From: GCA-2748575 sp965222725 | GTDB taxonomy: Bacteria > Pseudomonadota > Gammaproteobacteria > Pseudomonadales > Ketobacteraceae | DNA: 64,000 bases | Reading direction: 5' to 3' | Assembly (NCBI GenBank): GCA_965222725.1 | Contig: OZ244969.1 | Coordinates: 3,534,001-3,598,000 of the forward strand | Part shown: positions 53,294 to 61,118 of the stretch, piece by piece | How the letters are laid out: every line of letters begins with the position of its first letter | Position numbering within the stretch: the first letter of the stretch is position 1 | Program-made: the position numbers and the translations under genes | The notes under the pieces: generated by a model | Databases searched by the model: none | Told to the model about the DNA's origin: nothing | What the model saw: the letters and a program-made list of their open reading frames with translations, nothing else

Positions 53294-54478
53294 ATGACTG
53301 ATAACGCAAAGGTGACGCAACTGATTGCGGACGCCCGGGCTCTGGTGCCGGTCATCCGGGAACGCCAGGCTGAAACCGCCGAGCTGGGTAAATTGCCCGA
53401 CGATACCATCAAGGCCATGCAGGAGGCGGGTTTCTTCCGCATCATGCAACCAAAAAAATATGGCGGCTATGAACTGAATCCCCATGTGTTTTTTGAAGTG
53501 CAGCAGATTCTGGCAGAAGGCTGTATGTCCACCGCCTGGGTATTGGGCGTGGTGGCCATTCATAACTGGCAACTGGGCATGTTTGACGAACAGGCACAAC
53601 AGGATGTGTGGGGCGATGACACCAGCGTATTGATCTCCTCATCCTATATGCCCGTGGGCAAGGTGGAACCGGTGGAAGGCGGCTACAGGCTGTCGGGGCG
53701 CTGGGGTTTTTCTTCCGGGTCACGGCATTGTCGCTGGGCGTTTCTGGGGGGCATGGTACCGCCCGCCAGTGAAGGTGAGGGGCCGGATTATCGGACCTTT
53801 CTGGTGCCCATAGCCGATTATGAGATCGTGGATAACTGGAACGTATCGGGCCTGGAAGGCACCGGTTCCAATGACATTGTGATTGCCGAACCCGTGTTTG
53901 TGCCTGAGCATCGTACCCACCGGGCGCAGGATGGTTTCTCCGGGCAGAACCCTGGCTGCAGAACCAATAGCAACCCGTTATTTACCTTGCCTTTCGGGCA
54001 GATTTTTACCCGCGCAGTTGCCTGCTCTTCCATCGGCGCCTTGCAGGGTGTGATTGAAAACTATGTCACGGTGAATAAAGACCGGGTAGGGGTGAACGAT
54101 GGCAACCGGGTGGCGCAGGATCCCAATGTGCAGATGGCCCTGGCAGAAGCGGTGACTGCTGTCCATGAATGCCGCGCCTTGCTGAAAGAAGATCTGGATT
54201 TTTTTGTGGCTCATCCGCAATGCGATCATGAACTGAATATCAATGAACGTATCCGGCGCCGCTTTAATGCCTCCACCATTTCATCCAAATGCTGCGACGC
54301 GGTAAACCGCTTGTTCATTGCCTGTGGCGCTCAGGGCATTTTTCGCGGCCATCCGCTGAACCGCGCCTGGCTGGATGTAAATGCCGGCCGCACCCATGTG
54401 GCGAATAATCCATTCAAGTTCGGTCGCAATCTGGGTGGCACCCTGATGGGGCTGCCGAACACTGATTTTTTCTTATAA
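53294..54478 (+). CDS. acyl-CoA dehydrogenase-fold flavin hydroxylase, HsaA-like
   Basis: This 394-residue protein has the acyl-CoA dehydrogenase fold but resembles the flavin-dependent hydroxylase HsaA/HpaH group. Features include GFFRIMQPKKYGGYELNP, CMSTAWVLGVVAIHNWQLGMF, LSGRWGFSSGSRHCRWAFLGG (FMN-contact region) and the C-terminal AGRTHVANNPFKFGR. These enzymes use reduced flavin from a separate reductase to hydroxylate phenolic rings; HsaA does so on a steroid A-ring product. No reductase gene is adjacent. It starts 11 bp after the Rieske gene stop with GGAG before the ATG. Confidence 0.9.
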   Translation: MTDNAKVTQLIADARALVPVIRERQAETAELGKLPDDTIKAMQEAGFFRIMQPKKYGGYELNPHVFFEVQQILAEGCMSTAWVLGVVAIHNWQLGMFDEQAQQDVWGDDTSVLISSSYMPVGKVEPVEGGYRLSGRWGFSSGSRHCRWAFLGGMVPPASEGEGPDYRTFLVPIADYEIVDNWNVSGLEGTGSNDIVIAEPVFVPEHRTHRAQDGFSGQNPGCRTNSNPLFTLPFGQIFTRAVACSSIGALQGVIENYVTVNKDRVGVNDGNRVAQDPNVQMALAEAVTAVHECRALLKEDLDFFVAHPQCDHELNINERIRRRFNASTISSKCCDAVNRLFIACGAQGIFRGHPLNRAWLDVNAGRTHVANNPFKFGRNLGGTLMGLPNTDFFL

Positions 54479-54525
54479 CAACCAACATAGCTGAAAAAAA
54501 TCACAAGAGTGAAGCAGGAGAGTTT

Positions 54526-55152
54526 ATGTATATAGGTGAAACCTTACCGGAACGTCCCATTTCTTTTGACCAGTTTGATCCGGATTTTCTGGCGAACTGG
54601 CTGAACAGCGAGATAGTTCCCAAGTTATCAGGCCGGCAGAAACAGATCTGCCAGAATTTTGCTGACCATGCCATGGCAGAGTGCAAAGGGGACTACGATG
54701 CACTGATGGCTACCTGTTCCAAAAAGCGCCAGGATTATCGCCGTTGGGGGCAAGGTGATGATGGCAAGATGGATGGCATTCAGCCGTCTTCCTATGAGGA
54801 GTTGCAGGGTTTTTATTACGGCCTGGTGGCCAGCACCGTGTTTGTAATCCATCTGGAACCGGAAAAACTGATCGTGGGTGAAGACACCTTGGTGATTGAA
54901 GGCAATGTTCACCAGTTGTATCCCGCCGAGATCATGCCCATTGCTTTTGGTATTGAGCCCGATGATCCGGAGGGCGTGTACATGCTCACCATCCGTATGT
55001 GCCTGTTTTTTATTTTTGATGAAGACGGCATGGGGTGCGGCGAGCAGTCTTACACCAATGGTGATCCCACACCGCAACATTTTGTGAAAGTGCCCAAAGA
55101 CAAAGTGCCGCAGCGCTTTTGGGACAACATCAAAAAATTTGAAGAAATGTAA
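54526..55152 (+). CDS. NTF2-like / SnoaL-like protein of unknown function
   Basis: This 208-residue protein has no clear catalytic motif. The central and C-terminal part (VIEGNVHQLYPAEIMPIAFG; MLTIRMCLFFIFDEDGMGCGEQSYT) resembles the curved beta-sheet of NTF2/SnoaL-like proteins, a fold that includes ketosteroid isomerases and polyketide cyclases. That assignment is tentative. It lies between the HsaA-like gene (47 bp before) and the P450 gene (14 bp after), so it probably belongs to the same pathway. GGAG precedes the ATG. Confidence 0.75.
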   Translation: MYIGETLPERPISFDQFDPDFLANWLNSEIVPKLSGRQKQICQNFADHAMAECKGDYDALMATCSKKRQDYRRWGQGDDGKMDGIQPSSYEELQGFYYGLVASTVFVIHLEPEKLIVGEDTLVIEGNVHQLYPAEIMPIAFGIEPDDPEGVYMLTIRMCLFFIFDEDGMGCGEQSYTNGDPTPQHFVKVPKDKVPQRFWDNIKKFEEM

Positions 55153-55166
55153 GCGGAGAGCGACCG

Positions 55167-56636
55167 ATGACAGCAAAAGCACAACTACCGCCGATTCCCA
55201 AAGATACCAAACTGAAACAGGCCCTGGGTTTGGGGATTGGTATATGGGATTACATGGAAGAAAACCAGCGCCGCTTTGGCGACACCTTTACACTGACCCT
55301 GCCGGGCCAGGGCCCCATGGTATGGACCTGCAATCAGGCCATGATCAAGGATATTCTGCGCCTGAAAGAAAGCCAGTATGACCAGTCACTGGTGCAGCTG
55401 CCCGTGGATATCGGGGAAAACAACACCGTGTTCCTGAATGAAAAGGAACATCAGGATGCCCGCAAACTGATTATTCCCAGCTTTAATGCCAAACGTCTGA
55501 AAGATCGTGCTTATGTGATGCACGAGATTATCACCGATCATATCAACAGCTTTCGCCCCGGACAGCAGTACAATATTCCCCGTTTGGTAGGTGACATAAC
55601 GCTGGATGTGATTTGCTATACCTTGCTGGACCTGCGTGAAGGGACGCGCAAGGACCGCTACAAGGAACTGATGCTGAACTGGCTGCTGGAAAGTTGCAGC
55701 GATACCTTGTTCACTCTTGGTGCCATGGTGGGAGCGCGGGGTTTCCGTCAGTTTCTGCACAAGCAATACCGCAAACGCACCAAAGCGGGCAAAGAAGGGA
55801 ACGGTAAAAGAGGCCTGTTACCCTGGAAGCGTGCAGTGGATTTAAAAGTGCAGCTGGCCAACATGCTGCGCGAAGACATTCGCGCAATCCGCGCCCGCAA
55901 CGATGACAGCGAAGTGCACGTATTATCGGTGCTGGCCCGCACCAAAGACGCTGATGGCAACTACCTGGATGAAGAGCGGGTGATTGCCGAAGCCATTGGC
56001 CTGCTCATTGCCGGCCATGAAACCAGTGCGGCCACGTCGGCCTGGTTCTTTATCTGGTTGCAGAAGAACCCTGGCGTAGTGCAGAAAATCCGCGAGGAAG
56101 TGGAGCAGTGCATCGAGGAAGAGGGCGGTTATGATGCCATCAAGGTGTCCGAACTGCCTTATCTGACCGCTTGCCTGAATGAATCACAACGGCTCACTCC
56201 CTCTGCCGTAGGATTTATCCGCTGGTTACGTAACGACACACAATTGGGCGACTATTTAATTCCTGCAGGTACCGCTGTGTTGCCCAATATCTACCTTACC
56301 CATCGCGACAAGGCCATCTTCGGTGACGACGCGCTGGAATACCGGCCGGAACGCTGGGCGGAAGGCCGCAAATACGGCCCCAGTGAGTTTTTGCCTTTTG
56401 GTGGTGGTGCCCGTGCCTGTGTAGGCATGAACCAGGGCAGGCAGCAGCTCAAACTGATTTTTGCCGAGTTTGCCCGCCGGGTAGTGTGGAAGAGCGAGTA
56501 CGACGGCCCCGGCAAGCTGCCCCGTTCGCGCATGATCGGTGGCCAGACAGAGCCGGAAAAAGGTGTGATGGCCACGGTCGTGTCTGTGAGCAGTTATTCT
56601 GCGGGTGATTATGAAACATTAGCCAAAACCGCCTGA
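55167..56636 (+). CDS. cytochrome P450
   Basis: This 489-residue P450 has the I-helix oxygen-binding motif AGHETSA, the ExxR as ESQR, and the heme-binding loop FLPFGGGARACVGMNQGR with the Cys ligand. No membrane anchor is present, so it is soluble; it should take electrons from a ferredoxin or similar partner not encoded nearby. The substrate is unknown. The family resembles CYP110-like bacterial P450s acting on fatty acids, alkanes, terpenes or steroids. GCGGAGAGCG before the ATG is a fair SD. It is last of the cassette, with a terminator-like hairpin after it. Confidence 0.93.
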   Translation: MTAKAQLPPIPKDTKLKQALGLGIGIWDYMEENQRRFGDTFTLTLPGQGPMVWTCNQAMIKDILRLKESQYDQSLVQLPVDIGENNTVFLNEKEHQDARKLIIPSFNAKRLKDRAYVMHEIITDHINSFRPGQQYNIPRLVGDITLDVICYTLLDLREGTRKDRYKELMLNWLLESCSDTLFTLGAMVGARGFRQFLHKQYRKRTKAGKEGNGKRGLLPWKRAVDLKVQLANMLREDIRAIRARNDDSEVHVLSVLARTKDADGNYLDEERVIAEAIGLLIAGHETSAATSAWFFIWLQKNPGVVQKIREEVEQCIEEEGGYDAIKVSELPYLTACLNESQRLTPSAVGFIRWLRNDTQLGDYLIPAGTAVLPNIYLTHRDKAIFGDDALEYRPERWAEGRKYGPSEFLPFGGGARACVGMNQGRQQLKLIFAEFARRVVWKSEYDGPGKLPRSRMIGGQTEPEKGVMATVVSVSSYSAGDYETLAKTA

Positions 56637-56658
56637 TGCTTCCTGCTGTAATGCCTCG

Positions 56659-56690
56659 CCGGATACCTGTGCTTCGGGTATCCGGTCTTT
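56659..56690 (+). terminator. candidate terminator after the P450 gene
   Basis: CCGGATACC (56659-56667) and GGTATCCGG (56677-56685) pair around a 9-nt loop and are followed by TCTTTCCC, a short T-rich tail. Confidence 0.65.
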
Positions 56691-56866
56691 CCCATTCTCT
56701 TTATTCCCTCCTTGTGTACTGGCGCAAATAATCCTTGATCTGGCATCTAATGACAGCTGTTCGGTGTCAGATGACAGGCCCGGTATCCCTCTGAACTGTT
56801 AATTTCTCTGTCATAAGGTGTTTATAGAGAAGAACCAGAAAAGCTCTGAAGCAGAGGAAAAGGGCC

Positions 56867-58909
56867 ATGAAGAAAAATACTATGATGCGATCACTGCAGA
56901 TGCTGATGGTCACGCTGACCTGCTGGTTGTTGTACGGGTGCTTTTCCGTGACCGGTATGGAAGGAACTTACACCATTGGCGCGCCGAGCGGTGAACTGGT
57001 GGGCGTTGATCAAAGCGGTGGCTCACCGGCGGTTTTCCCCGGCGCGGGGGATGTACCACAACAGCGTGCCTGGAGCCTGCTGGCGAGTGAAGACAAAAGC
57101 CGTTACCGGATTGTGTCGGTGTTGTCCGGTCAGGCGGTGACGGTAGCCGGCGACAGCAACACTCTGTCATTGCAAACACCCGGTGAAGCCGATGGTCAGC
57201 TGTTCAGGGTTATGCGGAATTCCCTGACTCTGGTGAACAATCAATATCTGCTGGTTAATACTGCCACAGAAAGTGCCCTGACCCTGGATACAGCCTCTGA
57301 TTCCGGGCTTTCTCTCACCGCCCTGGACGCGTCGACTGACCAGCACTGGGTATTAACCGCACTGGATATTGATCCTGATGATCCGGGAACCACCGGCGAC
57401 ACCATGGTGGAAAACTACGCGGTGGAGTTGGGTAATCTGAAATACTCCACAGGCACTGATAAAAAACTTTGTGGCTACTCCGTGCGTTACCCTGATGGCA
57501 AAGGCAGTATCAAAAAATACCGTTATCAGAATTATCTGGATGGCTTTGCCCGGGATATGGATGACTGGTCCCGGGGCAAGTTTGGCTATGCCAGCGTACG
57601 CACTGCTTCACAGGCGGTGATGCCGGACAATACCCGCCGTTCTAAATCCGTACTGATCCGCGAAGCCAAACGAGGCCGCAGTCTGGGGGCATGCAATCTG
57701 AACGTGTTCAAAGGGGCATTCTCCGGCTCCAATGCGCCATCGCGCAATCAGGCCAATTGCGGTGGCTCCGGCCTGTCCCGATATTGTCTGCGTCATGAGG
57801 CAGGGCACACCTGGGGGCTCGCCCATGACGGCATTCATAATCAGGACAGTTGTGACAAAGTGGATTCCGGTGTCAGCCAGATGTCCGGCTACAAAACCGG
57901 TTTCAATATTCCTCACCTGCACTGGCTGGGATGGGTGGAAGAGAATCAGGTTAAACAACTGCAATGGGATAACCCGTCGCAAGATAACTATGTTTACGGA
58001 GAGCATTGGGTTTCTGTTAGGCCATTAAAAGTTTCGGGGCCTGAAGAAGAAGGTGAGCATCCCTATGGCCTGGTGGTGGACCTGCGGCGCAGTGGCAACC
58101 GGTTATGGCTGGCGCCCAACAAGGAAACCAGCCTGAAAAGCCCGGGTGAATCCGGCTATCACCGGTATGAAGATGCCTTGCTGGGGATTGTCAGCGCACC
58201 CTTTGAGTCGTCGAATCTGAACAAGGGACACCGCTGGAAAGGTACCTCGGTTTATCGCTTTATGGATGAAAACCGCCCCTGGGACGACAAACTGATGGAT
58301 GATATGGAAGTTCATGTGGTGCGCCGTACCGATAAGGCCATGCTGGTACGGATCCAGCCTTCGGATACCTACGGGTCCTGCTCGCAATTACCTGAAGCTG
58401 CTTATGTGATTACCAAAAACAACTCATCTATCAATCACATTGACCGGCTGGGTCGCGATAATCTGAATATCGAATTTCAGTTCAAAACGGAATACAAGGA
58501 CCGGAATTCAAAGTGTTCCAAAGGCATGTGCGACCTGCGCGACGTGGATGTGAACGACCTTTGGGAAACCTGTTATTTCGAAAACGACCCGGAAAAAACC
58601 AACCTGCTGCAACAGGGCAAGGTAACCATATCGTCCGGTGGTCAGTGCCGCAGTAAACAAACCCTGAAGACGAAATTTAACCGCTCCGATCGTGATGTCT
58701 ATGGTGAAATATTCTCCAGCAACATCCTGTGCAAGGCGGCTTATCAGTGCTTTTACCAGGTGAATGACACGGTTCGCTTCCCCGTGAATGGCGATAAGCT
58801 GGTAGACACCGAGCAACCGGTTGCCATAGAAACCGTTTATCCCAATGAGTGGAAAACCATTATCAGCCGTAAGCGCCAGGGAGCGGACTGGACGGGCGGG
58901 GCATTCTGA
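56867..58909 (+). CDS. lipoprotein with ricin-like region and metzincin-type metalloprotease domain
   Basis: This 680-residue lipoprotein has a lipobox (LLYGC). Residues about 30-165 look like a ricin-type beta-trefoil (TYTIGAPSGELVGVDQS; QAVTVAGDSNTLSLQTPG; LTLDTASDSGLSLTALD). From about 185 there is a protease domain with H310-E311-x2-H314-x5-H320 (HEAGHTWGLAHD), the metzincin zinc site, and a candidate Met-turn SQMSGY near residue 338. This recalls M11 gametolysin-like peptidases. A C-terminal Cys-rich region (about 500-680) has paired Cys suggesting disulfides. It is probably a surface or secreted protease targeting glycans or proteins. AGAGGAAAAGGGCC precedes the ATG. Confidence 0.87.
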   Translation: MKKNTMMRSLQMLMVTLTCWLLYGCFSVTGMEGTYTIGAPSGELVGVDQSGGSPAVFPGAGDVPQQRAWSLLASEDKSRYRIVSVLSGQAVTVAGDSNTLSLQTPGEADGQLFRVMRNSLTLVNNQYLLVNTATESALTLDTASDSGLSLTALDASTDQHWVLTALDIDPDDPGTTGDTMVENYAVELGNLKYSTGTDKKLCGYSVRYPDGKGSIKKYRYQNYLDGFARDMDDWSRGKFGYASVRTASQAVMPDNTRRSKSVLIREAKRGRSLGACNLNVFKGAFSGSNAPSRNQANCGGSGLSRYCLRHEAGHTWGLAHDGIHNQDSCDKVDSGVSQMSGYKTGFNIPHLHWLGWVEENQVKQLQWDNPSQDNYVYGEHWVSVRPLKVSGPEEEGEHPYGLVVDLRRSGNRLWLAPNKETSLKSPGESGYHRYEDALLGIVSAPFESSNLNKGHRWKGTSVYRFMDENRPWDDKLMDDMEVHVVRRTDKAMLVRIQPSDTYGSCSQLPEAAYVITKNNSSINHIDRLGRDNLNIEFQFKTEYKDRNSKCSKGMCDLRDVDVNDLWETCYFENDPEKTNLLQQGKVTISSGGQCRSKQTLKTKFNRSDRDVYGEIFSSNILCKAAYQCFYQVNDTVRFPVNGDKLVDTEQPVAIETVYPNEWKTIISRKRQGADWTGGAF

Positions 58910-59045
58910 AGCCTGCTCTTGAGTAGACCAATGGACCTGTCGCTGAGTTGGAACGATTTGTCCTGTATCAGCGGATTGCGATTCCCCGGTTGTCCCATTA
59001 CCATCTTTAGCGGTGGTAACGGGGCAATTTACGGAGGGGTGAAAA

Positions 59046-59615
59046 ATGGCAATGCTAATGGCGGGTGTGCTGGGCTGGTCACTGATACATTTAATGCCGT
59101 CTTTGCTGCCGGATGTGCGCAAACGATTGCGGGAACGTCTGGGCGGCAATGGTTATAAACTGCTGTTTACGCTGGGTATTCTTGGTTTACTGGGGTTGAT
59201 TATCGGGGGCTGGCGTTCCACTGAACCGGAATTTCTCTATCATTTTTCTTTTGCCCGCCATATTACCTATCTGTTAATGCTGGTAGCCGTTGCCTGCCTG
59301 GTGGCGGCAAAATCCAACAGTCATTTGCGGGGCTGGTTGCGTCATCCGCAGCTCACCGGTGTGTTTATCTGGAGTGCCGCTCACTTATTGGTGAATGGCG
59401 ATAGCCGATCGCTGGTGTTGTTTGGCGGGTTTGCCTTGTGGACGGTACTGGAAATGCTGCTGATCAACCGTCGCGACGGCAAGCCGGAAAAATTCTCCGG
59501 CGGCACTCTGAAAGGCGATATGGTGGTGGCAGTGATCACAGTTATTGTTGTAGTGGTGCTTATGTTGCTTCACCCGTATCTGTCCGGTATGCCGTTGATT
59601 CGTGTGGGTGGTTAA
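59046..59615 (+). CDS. NnrU family membrane protein
   Basis: This 189-residue integral membrane protein has about five hydrophobic segments and the NnrU pattern: LMAGVLGWSLIHLMPSLLPD, YKLLFTLGILGLLGLIIGGW, LRHPQLTGVFIWSAAHLLVNGD and LVLFGGFALWTVLEMLLINRR. NnrU proteins were named from denitrification gene clusters but occur widely and resemble isoprenylcysteine-methyltransferase-like membrane folds. No denitrification gene is in this window. GGAGGGG at 59034 gives a strong SD. It is a single gene. Confidence 0.92.
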   Translation: MAMLMAGVLGWSLIHLMPSLLPDVRKRLRERLGGNGYKLLFTLGILGLLGLIIGGWRSTEPEFLYHFSFARHITYLLMLVAVACLVAAKSNSHLRGWLRHPQLTGVFIWSAAHLLVNGDSRSLVLFGGFALWTVLEMLLINRRDGKPEKFSGGTLKGDMVVAVITVIVVVVLMLLHPYLSGMPLIRVGG

Positions 59616-59635
59616 CAGGCTGACTGATCATTGGT

Positions 59636-60355
59636 TTACGCTGGTTTGGAAAACCGGGTAGTGTAGGCCGGGGGTACGCTGCCAATATCGGCACTCACCA
59701 TAAAACGTTGTTCGATCTGGTAGTGCTTCAGTATCTGCCAGAGCTGCGGGTACTTTTGCTGCAATTGGGCAACAGAGCCGGTAGGGAATATTCTGATACT
59801 ACCCCCGGGTTTCAGAATGCGGTCAAATTCCTGAAAAATGTTGTGTAACAGGTCGTCGTCATGAATCCAGGACAACACCAGCCAACAGGACAGGATAATG
59901 TCCACGCTCTGATCTTCGAACGGCAATTCATTGGCATAGGTGGCAATGGTTTTATCCAGCCCGGCAATGGCAGGATTGGGAATGGTCCGGGCGCCGGTGG
60001 CCATGGATTTCAGACGATCGAATACCCCGAACTTGAATCCATCTTTGACTTTGGGGTCCACACCGTAAAAATCAATGCCATGGCGGCGGCACCATTGAAA
60101 CATGGAATCCTCAATAAAGGGCGTCAGGCCGCAACCCACATCCACCAGCACTTTTCCCTGCAAGTCCTTATGCAGTTGCTGTTTGCTTTGATTGTCAAAC
60201 AGGGCCCGGCGATAAAAGCGTAAAGGGCGGGTGGTGCTGATCACCGGTATGTTGAATTTGCCATAGAGCGCCATACTGGCATGCATGATCTGAAAGGTCA
60301 GTCTGGTGAGGGCTTCCTGATATTTATTGTTCATTCGGGCGGCTTCAGAATTCAT
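59636..60355 (-). CDS. class I SAM-dependent methyltransferase
   Basis: This ~239-residue protein has SAM motif I in VLVDVGCGLTPF, an acidic residue in FYGVDPKVKDG and DIILSCWLVLSWIHDDDLLHNIF, then ILKPGGSIRIFPTGS, the usual order of a class I methyltransferase. The substrate is unknown. The ATG at 60355 overlaps the end of the DUF815 ATPase gene by 11 bp, so it is the last gene of a coupled run; a second ATG at 60334 is an alternative. Confidence 0.85.
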   Translation of the reverse strand: MNSEAARMNNKYQEALTRLTFQIMHASMALYGKFNIPVISTTRPLRFYRRALFDNQSKQQLHKDLQGKVLVDVGCGLTPFIEDSMFQWCRRHGIDFYGVDPKVKDGFKFGVFDRLKSMATGARTIPNPAIAGLDKTIATYANELPFEDQSVDIILSCWLVLSWIHDDDLLHNIFQEFDRILKPGGSIRIFPTGSVAQLQQKYPQLWQILKHYQIEQRFMVSADIGSVPPAYTTRFSKPA

Positions 60356-61115
60356 GGTGAAAGGCGTTATAAAATTGTTTGGCGGCACGACCACTGCGGC
60401 CACCTTTTGCCAGAGCAAAGCGTATCGCTTCTTTATGCAGTGCTTCTCTTTTGGTTGTTTCCGTCTCCGGAAAAAGTGCGTCCACCATATTCAGGTATTG
60501 TTCCTGGTTAATCGGGTAAAAGGACAGCCACAAACCAAACCGGTCCGACAGGGAGATTTTTTCTTCTACTGCTTCGCCGTGGTGTATTTCGGTTTTTACC
60601 ACATGGCTCTGTTCATTGTCTTCCATATATTCCGGTATCAGGTGCCGCCGGTTGGAGGTGGCATAGATAAGTACATTATCCGGGGGTAGTTCAATAGAGC
60701 CTTCAAGAGCACTTTTAAGCGCCTTGTAAGTGCTTTCGCCTTCGTCAAAGGACAGGTCATCGCAATAGATAATAAAACGGTAAGGTTCGTTCCGGATCAG
60801 ATCAACAATTTCCGGCAGGTTGATCAGGTCTTTCTTATCCACTTCAATTACCCTCAGGCCCTGATCACGGTACTCATTCAACAGCGCCTTGATGATGGAT
60901 GATTTACCGGTACCACGGGAACCCCACAGCAGGGCATTGTTGGCCGGTTGTTGTGCCAGAAAGTGTTCGGTGTTTTTTTTGATCGCGTTGACCTGCCGAT
61001 CAACCCCCAGAAGTTGCGGAAACCGGACAGGATCTATATTGCTGACGGGGCGCAGGGACTGGTGCCGGTTGCGCCAGATGGCGGCGGGGATTTTTTCCCA
61101 GAATACTTGCTCCAT
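60345..61115 (-). CDS. DUF815 family AAA+ ATPase
   Basis: This 256-residue ATPase has Walker A GSRGTGKSS, Walker B region RFIIYCDDLSFDEGE, sensor-like YATSNRRHLIPE and a C-terminal helical lid (FALAKGGRSGRAAKQFYNAF). These stretches fit DUF815 closely. The role is unknown. It begins 3 bp after the tandem HAD gene stop and ends within the methyltransferase start, so the three genes form an operon. Confidence 0.94.
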   Translation of the reverse strand: MEQVFWEKIPAAIWRNRHQSLRPVSNIDPVRFPQLLGVDRQVNAIKKNTEHFLAQQPANNALLWGSRGTGKSSIIKALLNEYRDQGLRVIEVDKKDLINLPEIVDLIRNEPYRFIIYCDDLSFDEGESTYKALKSALEGSIELPPDNVLIYATSNRRHLIPEYMEDNEQSHVVKTEIHHGEAVEEKISLSDRFGLWLSFYPINQEQYLNMVDALFPETETTKREALHKEAIRFALAKGGRSGRAAKQFYNAFHHEF

Positions 61116-61118
61116 AAC

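Noticed and set aside
59046..59615. NnrU gene as a sign of a denitrification cluster
   Set aside because: No nitric oxide, nitrite or nitrous oxide reductase gene is present in the window.
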